A DNA stretch of 64,000 nucleotides, taken from positions 1-64,000 of the forward strand of contig NZ_JAOEJU010000026.1 in NCBI RefSeq assembly GCF_025447595.1, given 5' to 3'. The DNA is from Pseudomonas koreensis. Its GTDB lineage: Bacteria; Pseudomonadota; Gammaproteobacteria; Pseudomonadales; Pseudomonadaceae. The notes under the pieces were generated by a model. That model saw nothing but the letters and a program-made list of their open reading frames with translations, did not search any database and was not told where the DNA came from. Of this stretch, positions 41,450 to 49,329 are shown piece after piece. The first letter of the stretch is position 1, and each line of letters opens with the position of its first letter. The position numbers were made by a program, and so were the translations under genes.

Positions 41450-41932
41450 CTACAAGCCGAGGCCTTCCTGAACCACCAACAGCAGGTTGTTTTCCGTCAA
41501 CGCAATCGCATCCAGCTGTTGCCCGGTCTCAAGCGTCTGCAACCACCAATGGCTTTCGCCATGTTCATCGACCGTGCGCAGCAACGATGCTTCGCGCCCC
41601 GGCAGGACGATTTGCACGCGCCCCGAGCCGTCCTCGGTGAAACGGGCGATGGGGTCGAACGTCAGGCTGTGATGGTTGGCTTCGATGATCAACTGGTCGA
41701 TGGCGTAGTCGTGGGTCTCGCCATCCGGCGAACTTTCGCAAACATGGGTAGGATTTCGCCGAATCTTCAGGCCTACCTCGGTGACCGGTTGCAACCAGCC
41801 CTCGATGCGGTGATACAAGGCGTAGACCTGAGCCGGCCAGCAATCGATCTCCAGTTCGGCGCAGGTGATTTCGTCAGCATGGGTGTGCCGGGTTTGTTTG
41901 AGTTTCGCGGCGAGTTCGTCTGCTTTACTCAT
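41450..41932 (-). CDS. Conserved hypothetical protein
   Basis: The 160-residue protein is acidic and soluble, and I cannot name its family. It has CAELEIDCWPAQVYALYHRIEGWLQP, DGETHDYAIDQLIIEANHHS and a C-terminal beta-rich part (ESHWWLQTLETGQQLDAIAL) suggesting a small beta-sandwich. AGGGA lies before the ATG at 41932. It is convergent with the LysR gene, six bases apart. Confidence 0.6.
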   Translation of the reverse strand: MSKADELAAKLKQTRHTHADEITCAELEIDCWPAQVYALYHRIEGWLQPVTEVGLKIRRNPTHVCESSPDGETHDYAIDQLIIEANHHSLTFDPIARFTEDGSGRVQIVLPGREASLLRTVDEHGESHWWLQTLETGQQLDAIALTENNLLLVVQEGLGL

Positions 41933-42097
41933 GTCGGTTCCCTGTGGTGATTTCAACATCATCGTAGTCCTTTCAAAGTAATGCAGGTTTTGCCCTGCGT
42001 CATGCGCTTGCAACACATGCATGACTCAATCAGCGTCTGGCCAAGTGATGGTCAGACCACAGAAACCACGGACGCACGCGTCCCAGGGAACGGGAAC

Positions 42098-42757
42098 ATG
42101 AAAAAGCTTTTTACAATTATGGCGCTGATTGCGCTGACGGTCGGTAGCATCGGCCTGAGTTCGGCACGCCAGTCGTCCGCCAGCAAGGCGGAATCGGTGG
42201 CGGGGGTATTCGATTACTACCTGCTGACGCTGTCCTGGTCGCCGACCTTTTGCCTGACCCACAAGGACGACCCGCAATGCACTGGCAAAGGTTACGGTTT
42301 TGTCCTGCATGGCCTGTGGCCGCAATACGCCAAGGGCGGCTGGCCGGAGTCCTGCCCGCCGCTGACCAACCTGTCTGCCGCCGAAACGGCCAAAGGCCTG
42401 ACGCTGTTCCCGACCAAAAAACTGCTCGATCACGAATGGAGCAAGCACGGCACCTGCAGCGGCCTCGGCGCGATGGGCTATCTGGACGAAGCGGACAAGG
42501 CTGTGGCGGCGGTGAACATCCCGCAAGAGCTGCAACCATTCAGTAGCTCTTATTACTTCGAAGCGCAGGAAATTGCCGACCTGTTCCGCAAGAGCAATCC
42601 GGGCATCCCGTCAGACGGCATCGCCGTGATCTGCAACGGCCCGGAACTCTCGGAAGTGCGCGTGTGCATGGGCAAAGACCTGCAATTCGGCGCCTGCGGC
42701 AAGGGCGTGAAAACCCAGTGCCGGGCGGGGGATATTCGAGTGCCGCCGTCGCGTTGA
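42098..42757 (+). CDS. Secreted RNase T2 family ribonuclease
   Basis: The 219-residue enzyme has a signal peptide and both catalytic segments of RNase T2: CAS I in FVLHGLWPQY (H71) and CAS II in DHEWSKHGTC (H112, E113, H117). Cysteine pairs fit periplasmic disulfides. It cleaves single-stranded RNA through 2',3'-cyclic phosphates, probably for RNA scavenging in the periplasm as E. coli RNase I does. I chose the ATG at 42098 because the signal peptide starts there; a terminator follows the gene. Confidence 0.93.
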   Translation: MKKLFTIMALIALTVGSIGLSSARQSSASKAESVAGVFDYYLLTLSWSPTFCLTHKDDPQCTGKGYGFVLHGLWPQYAKGGWPESCPPLTNLSAAETAKGLTLFPTKKLLDHEWSKHGTCSGLGAMGYLDEADKAVAAVNIPQELQPFSSSYYFEAQEIADLFRKSNPGIPSDGIAVICNGPELSEVRVCMGKDLQFGACGKGVKTQCRAGDIRVPPSR

Positions 42758-42777
42758 CCGGAACGGTTACCGGTCAT

Positions 42778-42814
42778 AAAAAACAGGCGCCTTTTCAGGC
42801 GCCTGTTTTTTTTT
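42778..42814 (+). terminator. Rho-independent terminator after the RNase gene
   Basis: AAAAAACAGGCGCC-TTTTC-AGGCGCCTG followed by T8 gives a strong stem with T run. Confidence 0.93.
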
Positions 42815-42897
42815 GCAATCGGGTTTGATCAATGGAAGGACTTTGTTCATGCTGCGCGCCCCACGGATGATGACGCGATACTGCAAGGAGCTTTTTC

Positions 42898-43395
42898 ATG
42901 AGCGGAAAACCCGCTGCCCGAGTGACCGACCCGACCGCTTGCCCATTGCCGGGGCATGGCACCAACCCGATTGTCAGCGGTTCACCGAATGTGAATTTCG
43001 ACGGGCTGCCCGCTGCGCGAATGACCGACAAGTCGGCGTGCGGCAGTCCGATTACCGGTGGCGTTGCCTCGACGGTTTTTATCAATGGCCTGAACGCCGC
43101 CACCCTGGACAGTACCGGTGGGCATGGGAATGTGGTCATCGGTGGATCTGGCACCGTGATCATCGGCGATACCGTGGTGAACGCCCCTTTCAGCGGCCTG
43201 CTGCCAATGCCGGTGCACTTCACCGACAAGTTGCAGTTGGTGAACGACACGACCGGCGAACCGATGCCGAATCATCCGTACATGATTCAGCGCGCGGACG
43301 GTCGGATGGAGCATGGCGTGTCTGACGCCGCCGGTTTTACCCACACGATCAGTTCGCATCTTCCTGAAACCATCAAACTGTTTCTGGAGGAATGA
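42898..43395 (+). CDS. PAAR-domain type VI secretion spike protein
   Basis: The 165-residue protein starts with a PAAR domain (residues 1-100): PAARVTDPTACPLPGHGTNPI, then GLPAARMTDKSACG and GSGTVIIGDTVVNAPFSG, the repeats that form the sharp tip on VgrG. A C-terminal extension (VNDTTGEPMPNHPYMIQRAD, GVSDAAGFTHTI) looks like the small beta domain often found between spike and effector. Two bases separate it from the effector gene, so it probably loads that effector. No core T6SS genes are nearby. Confidence 0.92.
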   Translation: MSGKPAARVTDPTACPLPGHGTNPIVSGSPNVNFDGLPAARMTDKSACGSPITGGVASTVFINGLNAATLDSTGGHGNVVIGGSGTVIIGDTVVNAPFSGLLPMPVHFTDKLQLVNDTTGEPMPNHPYMIQRADGRMEHGVSDAAGFTHTISSHLPETIKLFLEE

Positions 43396-43398
43396 AGC

Positions 43399-44127
43399 AT
43401 GAGTGCGGAAACGGTTACGTGCGAGAAAGGCAACAATTACAAGCTGCACAAGGAACATGCGCTGACGGACAAGACGGATGTCAGTGTGAAGGCTGTGCCG
43501 GTGGAGAGTACCAAGGCGGTTGTTGTGTTTGTCGGAGGCGCTGGGGATAAGGAGAGTTATTACTTTTCAGGGCCGTATGGAAACATTCAAGAAGCACGTA
43601 AGTACTTCGATCAGCGCGTTCAGGATTTGGCAACGGATGGGAAATATAAGTCGGATTGGTTGGGGTACAACGAAGTCAAAGGAAAGAAAGATATTCAGCG
43701 GTATGTTCTAAGCCTGATCCCTTACAAAAGCTGCCCCGTATATATCGTCGGTCACAGCCTCGGTGGCTGGAATGGCGCGCACCTGACAAAGATCATGTCC
43801 GAATGGGGATACCGGGTTCAGATGCTGGTTACCCTTGATCCCGTGGGTGAGGGCGCTTTGGTCTGGTTGGGCTCAGATATTTATTTTGACCGTCCTGATC
43901 CGGTTGCGGCCAACTGGGTCAATATCAAGGCTACGCCTAGCAAAAGAGACCCTTCAGATGGGGTCGCCGACTTTGGCGAAAAATGGCTTATCACGTGTGG
44001 CCCGTCACTGAACGCGAATGTGGATACCAATCATGCAAACGCTTTGGGTCTGTTTACCGCACGTATCGCGGGAAACAAGTCTGCTGGTGATCTGCTGTTT
44101 GACTCGATCATGGAGGAATTTTCCTGA
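43399..44127 (+). CDS. Probable type VI lipase effector (GxSxG hydrolase)
   Basis: The 242-residue protein has an alpha/beta-hydrolase core with VYIVGHSLGGWNGAHL (nucleophile S120), D147 in TLDPVG and H212 in DTNHANAL as a plausible triad. There is no signal peptide, as expected for a T6SS cargo. With a PAAR gene before it and a lipoprotein gene after it, this is most likely a Tle-type phospholipase aimed at membranes of competing bacteria. Codon use and GC are lower than in flanking core genes, suggesting transfer. Substrate is not known. Confidence 0.78.
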   Translation: MSAETVTCEKGNNYKLHKEHALTDKTDVSVKAVPVESTKAVVVFVGGAGDKESYYFSGPYGNIQEARKYFDQRVQDLATDGKYKSDWLGYNEVKGKKDIQRYVLSLIPYKSCPVYIVGHSLGGWNGAHLTKIMSEWGYRVQMLVTLDPVGEGALVWLGSDIYFDRPDPVAANWVNIKATPSKRDPSDGVADFGEKWLITCGPSLNANVDTNHANALGLFTARIAGNKSAGDLLFDSIMEEFS

Positions 44128-44642
44128 TGTATAGACTGTTCGTTTGCCTGCTTTTCGTGATTTGTTCTGGTTGTGCAAAAGACCATGTATGGCCTCCGGC
44201 GAATTTGAGCTATGTGTCTGTTGAGAGAGACAGGTCTCTATATGTAATCAGGTATCAGTCGAATGTTGATGTCTTGGATCTTTTTGGTCGGGGAGAGAGG
44301 GTAGGAATGGCTTCAGGCATGCTTCATTGTGCTTTGGCTGAAGATCAGGACTTCTCGGTTGGTAAAGCCATTCGGTTTTCAGCGTTTGGATTGATATCGC
44401 CGGATAAAAGAGACGGAGCCCCGGCGGGCTACTCTTATTTGACCCATGCTTTCATTTCCGAGACCTCTAGCAACCGAAGCTCGGAAAGATCCTTGTCAGT
44501 GGCAGAAATCAACCAACTCCTCTCAGGCAAACAACAAATCCCCTGCAAAGTCGTCGTCACCGCTTACGGCTACAAACCCTACTACTCAAACACCATGAAC
44601 CTCCCGGTCGCAGACCTGCTGCGCGAAGTCAACAAGCCCTGA
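44127..44642 (+). CDS. Predicted lipoprotein, probable immunity protein
   Basis: The 171-residue protein has a signal peptide with lipobox CSGC (Cys16). The mature part is mainly beta (YVSVERDRSLYVIRYQSNVD) with two further Cys residues. Its start overlaps the effector stop by one base (TGATG). A periplasmic lipoprotein directly after a lipase effector is the usual form of Tle immunity (Tli). Family not recognised; function inferred from context. Confidence 0.68.
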   Translation: MYRLFVCLLFVICSGCAKDHVWPPANLSYVSVERDRSLYVIRYQSNVDVLDLFGRGERVGMASGMLHCALAEDQDFSVGKAIRFSAFGLISPDKRDGAPAGYSYLTHAFISETSSNRSSERSLSVAEINQLLSGKQQIPCKVVVTAYGYKPYYSNTMNLPVADLLREVNKP

Positions 44643-44663
44643 GCTCCGCGCTAATCGGGGGGA

Positions 44664-45521
44664 TCAGGCAAATCCCCCCGCATCCACCCCCAATTCCCCC
44701 CGCAAAAACTCCACCAATCCGCGTTGCAATCCACTCAACACCCCCTCGCGACTGACTAGCGCCAGCTCCGTCGGCGGCAGCGGCGGCAAGTCCGTGCACA
44801 CCCGATGCTCCGGCAACACCGCCGACGCCGGCAGCACCGAAACCCCGAGCCCCGAGGCCACGGCCGCTTGAATGCCGGTCAGGCTGTGGCTGCCGAAGGC
44901 CACGCGCCAGGGGCGTTGCGCCACGTCGAGCAGGCGGATCGCCCGTTGTCGGTAAAGGCATCCTTGGGGAAACAACGCCAGCGGCAACACGCCACTGGAT
45001 GAGTCGAATTCCACGCCCTTGACCCACACCAGTCGCTCCGGCCAGGTCGCCCAGGCAGGGCCGCTGTCGGGTTCGCGTTTGATCAGGGCGATGTCGATTT
45101 CTCCGCTGTCGAGGCGTTGGCGCAAGTCGAGGCTCATGCCGCTGACGGTTTCCAGCCGCGCTTGCGGGTGGCTGCGGGTGAAGCCGGCGAGGATCAGCGC
45201 CATACGCCGGGCGTCGAAATCTTCCGGCATGCCGATGCGCAGGATTTCCAGATCCAGATCGCTGGCCAGGGCTTCGCTGGCCTCGGCGGACAAGGCCAGT
45301 AGTCGGCGGGCGTAGTGGATCAGCAGTTCGCCGTGCTCGGTGACGCTGACGTTCAGGCCGGTGCGATCACGCAACAGCAGGGCGTGGCCGACCAGGTCCT
45401 CGAGTTTGCGCACCTGTTGGCTGACCGTGGATTGGGTGCGGTGGACGCGTTCGGCGGCGCGGGTGAAGCTGCCTTCATCGACCACGCAGACGAAGGTTTT
45501 CAGCAGTTCCAGATCCAGCAT
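44664..45521 (-). CDS. LysR-family transcriptional regulator
   Basis: The 285-residue protein begins LDLELLKTFVCVVDEGSFTRAAERVHRTQSTVSQQVRKLE, the LysR helix-turn-helix, with a normal effector domain after it. It is divergent from the dehalogenase-aldolase pair at 45631, with 109 bases between, and probably controls them. Confidence 0.93.
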   Translation of the reverse strand: MLDLELLKTFVCVVDEGSFTRAAERVHRTQSTVSQQVRKLEDLVGHALLLRDRTGLNVSVTEHGELLIHYARRLLALSAEASEALASDLDLEILRIGMPEDFDARRMALILAGFTRSHPQARLETVSGMSLDLRQRLDSGEIDIALIKREPDSGPAWATWPERLVWVKGVEFDSSSGVLPLALFPQGCLYRQRAIRLLDVAQRPWRVAFGSHSLTGIQAAVASGLGVSVLPASAVLPEHRVCTDLPPLPPTELALVSREGVLSGLQRGLVEFLRGELGVDAGGFA

Positions 45522-45630
45522 GGCGGCGGTCTCGATATTTGTTTGGCAACTTACAGTTGGCTATTTATTTAATTTCACACTATCACCCCGAGTTCATAAG
45601 CTGAAGTCCTCACTTGCAGAGGAATGCCCC

Positions 45631-46335
45631 ATGACCTTGATCAACACACCGCGCCCGCAATGGCTGACCTTCGATTGCTACGGCACCTTGATTCAATGGG
45701 ACGAAGGCCTGCGCGCCGTGGCCGAGCGGATCCTGAGCGATAAGGGTGAACACCGGGTCGACGCCGGGCGCCTGATCGAGGTCTACGATCGCCACGAACA
45801 TCGCCTGGAACAGACGCCACCGCATCGCTCGTTTCGAGAACTCAGCACCCTCGGCCTGCAACTGGCCCTGGAAGAACTGGGCCTGGCGAGTGCCAGCGAA
45901 GACAGTCAGCGCCTGGCTACCGCGATCCCGCAGATGCCGCCGTTTCCCGAAGTCGTCGAGACCCTCGCGCAGCTCAAGGCCAGGGGTTTCAAGCTATGCA
46001 TCGTCTCCAACACCGATGACGACATCATCGCCGGCAACGTCGCTCAACTCGGTGGCCACATCGACCGGGTGATCACCGCGCAACAGGCCGGCGCCTACAA
46101 ACCGGCGCCGAGGCTGTTCGACTACGCTCATGAGCAATTGGGCGTCAGCCGCGATCAGGTGGTGCACATCTGCGCCAGCCCGATGCTCGACCACACGGCG
46201 GCCCGCGACATGCATTTTCGCTGTGTATGGATCGACCGTGGGACCGGTCGTCAGTTGCTGCCGGACTATCGGCCCGACGCGATCCTCAAAACCCTGGACG
46301 AAGTGCTGCCGCTGTTCTCGTCCCTCGGCTGGTAA
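45631..46335 (+). CDS. Haloacid dehalogenase-type HAD hydrolase
   Basis: The 234-residue protein has an intact HAD core: nucleophile D15 in WLTFDCYGTLIQW, the Ser of IVSNTDDD (motif II), the Lys of GAYKPAPRLFDY (motif III) and a late HICASPMLDHTAARD loop. It is of the 2-haloacid dehalogenase type II subfamily, though substrates may be other small organic acids or phosphates. GCAGAGGA precedes the ATG. It forms a unit with the aldolase 31 bases downstream. Confidence 0.85.
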   Translation: MTLINTPRPQWLTFDCYGTLIQWDEGLRAVAERILSDKGEHRVDAGRLIEVYDRHEHRLEQTPPHRSFRELSTLGLQLALEELGLASASEDSQRLATAIPQMPPFPEVVETLAQLKARGFKLCIVSNTDDDIIAGNVAQLGGHIDRVITAQQAGAYKPAPRLFDYAHEQLGVSRDQVVHICASPMLDHTAARDMHFRCVWIDRGTGRQLLPDYRPDAILKTLDEVLPLFSSLGW

Positions 46336-46366
46336 TAAACCTCGCCCGTCATCAAGGAGTTTCGCC

Positions 46367-47140
46367 ATGGCCCATACCCTGACCGGCAGCGCCCGAGCTG
46401 CGCGTTCCGGCGCGTTGAACCTCGACAGCGAAGCCATCATCACCGCCCGCCAAGAGCTGGCGGCGTGCTTTCAACTGGCGGCGTTGCACGGGCTGGAGGA
46501 GGGGATCTGCAATCACTTTTCGGCGATGTTGCCGGGCCACACTGACCTGTTTCTGGTCAATCCGTACGGCTATGCGTTTTCCGAAGTGACGGCGCAGAAC
46601 CTGCTGATTTGCGACTTCGACGGCAACGTGGTGGAAGGCGAGGGGCAGCCGGAGGCCACTGCTTTCTATATTCATGCGCGCCTGCACCAGCGGCTGCCTC
46701 GGGTGAAGGTTGCGTTCCACACCCACATGCCGAACGCGACCGCGTTGTGCCTGCTGGAAGGGCCCCCGCTGTTGTGGTTGAGTCAGACCGCGTTGAAGTT
46801 CTACGGGCGCACGGCGGTGGACGAGCATTACAACGGGCTGGCGCTGGACGAGCGTGAAGGCGACCGGATCGCCGGAGTCATGGGCGAGGCCGACATTCTG
46901 TTCCTGAAGAATCACGGGGTGATTGTCGCGGCGCCGACCATCGCCGAAGCCTGGGACGATCTGTATTACCTGGAGCGTGCCGCGCAGGTGCAACTGCTGG
47001 CGATGGCCACACAACGGGTGCTGAAATCGGTGCCGCATGCGGTTGCGCAACGGGCGTACGAGCAAATGCGCGAGGGCGATCCGGAAAGTGCGCGGGCGCA
47101 TCTGCACAGTGCGATGCGGCGGTTGGCCCGTCAGGGCTGA
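46367..47140 (+). CDS. Class II aldolase/adducin family protein
   Basis: The 257-residue protein belongs to the zinc-dependent class II aldolase family. NHFSAMLPG (substrate loop), VAFHTHMPNAT (zinc His-x-His) and FLKNHGVIV (third zinc His) are visible. These enzymes cleave or epimerise phosphosugars or act on small hydroxy acids. AAGGAG precedes the ATG at 46367. It is linked to the dehalogenase before it. A related partial gene lies at the right end of the window. Confidence 0.9.
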   Translation: MAHTLTGSARAARSGALNLDSEAIITARQELAACFQLAALHGLEEGICNHFSAMLPGHTDLFLVNPYGYAFSEVTAQNLLICDFDGNVVEGEGQPEATAFYIHARLHQRLPRVKVAFHTHMPNATALCLLEGPPLLWLSQTALKFYGRTAVDEHYNGLALDEREGDRIAGVMGEADILFLKNHGVIVAAPTIAEAWDDLYYLERAAQVQLLAMATQRVLKSVPHAVAQRAYEQMREGDPESARAHLHSAMRRLARQG

Positions 47141-47328
47141 TGCGGGCAAAAACCGGCAGGCAAAAATAATTCGTTCGGCAGGTCATCCAATTGCCCTGCG
47201 CGCCGATAGCAACAGGGTCGGGATTGTCTCGGTGGCACTTGGTTGCCCCACACAACCCGGTGGGCTACGCTCACAAAAAACAAGGGTTTCGGGCCTTTGC
47301 CCCTGTCGTACCTGCCCAGGACACGCTT

Positions 47329-48900
47329 TTGCCTATCCCCATTCACGATCCGCATCAGGCCCCCGGCGGCACCCTCAAGCGTTTGCCCCTGCGCAAGGCG
47401 GCGGTGCTGTTCATTGTTGCGGTGTGTCTGAGCCTGTCCGGTTTGCTGTATTTGCAGATCGAGCAGTCGCGGCGTCAGGATCTGGCGAGTGCGCAGATGT
47501 CGTCGGCGAACCTGACCCGGGCCATGGCGCAGCAGGCCGAAGACACCTTTCAAGCGGCCGATCTGGTCATGACCAGCCTCGTCGACTGGATTCAGGACGA
47601 TGGCTACGGCACGACGCAGAAGCCGCGTCTGCAAAAAACCTTCGCCCGGCGGGTGCAGCAACTTGAGCAGTTGCACGGGCTGTTTCTGTTCGATCGGGAT
47701 GGCCAGTGGGTGATTACCTCGTTCCCGGATCTGCCGCGCGGCAATGGCGTGGCGGATCGCGAGTACTTCAAGTTTCACCAGCAGAACGTGTCGAGCGTGG
47801 CGCACATAGGCCCGGCGATCCGCAGCCGTGAGAATGGCGAGTGGATCATCCCGATCTCGAAACGGGTTAACGACCATGCCGGTCATTTCCAGGGCGTGTT
47901 GCTGGCCGGGATCAAGATGTCCTACTTCGACCAGTTCTTCAAAAGCTTCAGTCTGGACGACAACGGCACCATGTTCCTCGGCCTGACCGATGGCACCTTG
48001 CTTGCCCGCCGACCGTTCGACGAGGCTTTGATCGGCACCTCGCTGGCCAAGGGCGAGATCTACGGGAAGCTGTTGCCCAATGCATCTGCTGGCACGGCGA
48101 TGATCGATTCGGTGGTGGACGGTGTCACGCGTCTGTACGGTTATCGACAGCTGGCAAGTTATCCGCTGGTGGTGTCCGCCTCTTCATCGCGGGACACGAT
48201 TCTGGAGGGGTGGCATGCCCGGGCCTTCCAGTCCAGCGTTGTCGTCGCGCTGGTGATCCTCGGGGTGGGGCTGTTCGGCTGGGTGTTCATTCATCAGGTG
48301 CGCGATGGCGAGCGGATCGAGAAAAACCTGCGCAAGGCCCAGCGGGCGCTAGAGCAGATCGCCACCCACGACAGCTTGACCGGGCTGGCCAACCGGCGCC
48401 TGTTCGAGCGTTCGCTGGAAGTGGAGTTTGCCCGGGGCGCGCGGCAGTCGAGCCCGGTCAGCCTGATCATGCTCGATATCGACTTCTTCAAACGCTACAA
48501 CGATGCCTACGGCCATGTGGCCGGCGACCATTGCCTGACGCAGGTCGCGCAGGTGGTGAAAAACTGCTGCCAGCGCAAGTCCGATCTGGCGGTGCGCTAT
48601 GGCGGTGAAGAGTTCGCGGTGTTGCTGCCGGATACCGACATCAACGGCGCGTTGGCAATTGCCGGGCAGATTCGCCGCAGCGTCATGGACAAACACATCA
48701 CCCACAGCGGCTCGCCGACCGGTTATCTGACGGTGAGCCTGGGATGCTATTCGTTCATTCCGCTGGGCAACGACAGCCCGGAGCTGTTCATCCAGCGCGC
48801 GGACGCGGCGCTGTATCAGGCCAAGAACGCCGGCCGCAATCGCGCCGCCGTGTTGTCGATGGACGTCGGCTTCGGCGAATTACTGCGCTCGGATCGCTGA
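47329..48900 (+). CDS. Membrane diguanylate cyclase with periplasmic sensor
   Basis: The 523-residue protein makes cyclic di-GMP. It has one N-terminal membrane helix (AAVLFIVAVCLSLSGLLYLQI), a periplasmic dCache-like domain of about 250 residues, a second helix (VVALVILGVGLFGWVFI), a short linker and a GGDEF domain. The active site is YGGEEFAVLLPD (GGEEF, about residue 425). The inhibitory I-site RxxD is present as RKSD five residues before it. The start is uncertain: I favour the TTG at 47329 (AGGA before it); the frame is open back to 47191. Confidence 0.9.
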   Translation: MPIPIHDPHQAPGGTLKRLPLRKAAVLFIVAVCLSLSGLLYLQIEQSRRQDLASAQMSSANLTRAMAQQAEDTFQAADLVMTSLVDWIQDDGYGTTQKPRLQKTFARRVQQLEQLHGLFLFDRDGQWVITSFPDLPRGNGVADREYFKFHQQNVSSVAHIGPAIRSRENGEWIIPISKRVNDHAGHFQGVLLAGIKMSYFDQFFKSFSLDDNGTMFLGLTDGTLLARRPFDEALIGTSLAKGEIYGKLLPNASAGTAMIDSVVDGVTRLYGYRQLASYPLVVSASSSRDTILEGWHARAFQSSVVVALVILGVGLFGWVFIHQVRDGERIEKNLRKAQRALEQIATHDSLTGLANRRLFERSLEVEFARGARQSSPVSLIMLDIDFFKRYNDAYGHVAGDHCLTQVAQVVKNCCQRKSDLAVRYGGEEFAVLLPDTDINGALAIAGQIRRSVMDKHITHSGSPTGYLTVSLGCYSFIPLGNDSPELFIQRADAALYQAKNAGRNRAAVLSMDVGFGELLRSDR

Positions 48901-48960
48901 CAAAAACCAATCGGGTTCAGACACAGGCCATGGTCTTCACCATGACCTGCTCTTGTTCGT

Positions 48961-49250
48961 TCAGCCGCCAGTGCCACCGCCGGCTCCGCCCGTACCGCCA
49001 CCGGCCGAACCGTGCCACCGCCCGCTCCCGAACCCGAACCGCTGGCGCCGCCGTTGGTGCCGGTGCCGCCACCCGCGCCGCTACCGCCGGACGGCGAGCC
49101 CGGCGTGTTGTCGGGCGGCATTTGTGAACCACCGGTGGAGCCGGATTTGGTGCCCGTGGCATCGGCGCCGTCGTTGGCGGCGAACGTGACGGCCGAGCCT
49201 GTGGCCAGCAGGCCGATCAGCAACAGCGAAGTGAGTTTGCGCGTCATCAT
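48961..49250 (-). pseudogene. Gly/Thr-rich secreted peptide with probable frameshift
   Basis: The ATG at 49250 (or 49247) starts a signal peptide (LTSLLLIGLLATGSAVTFA) followed by a Gly/Ser/Thr-rich mature part (TGTKSGSTGG, GSPSGGSGAGGGTGTNGG). Near 49012 the frame leaves this composition and runs on into the end of the diguanylate cyclase gene. Restoring one G at about 49011 would continue GTGSAGGGTGGAGGGTGG and stop at a TGA at 48961-48963, giving about 98 residues. Either a one-base deletion or a sequencing error fits. Role unknown. Confidence 0.55.
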
Positions 49251-49329
49251 GGTCTGTCTCCGGAAGGGGGGATTTACCTGATATTGGTCTGACGCGCCGA
49301 ACCCTTGGTGCCGGCCGGATGACGAGCGG

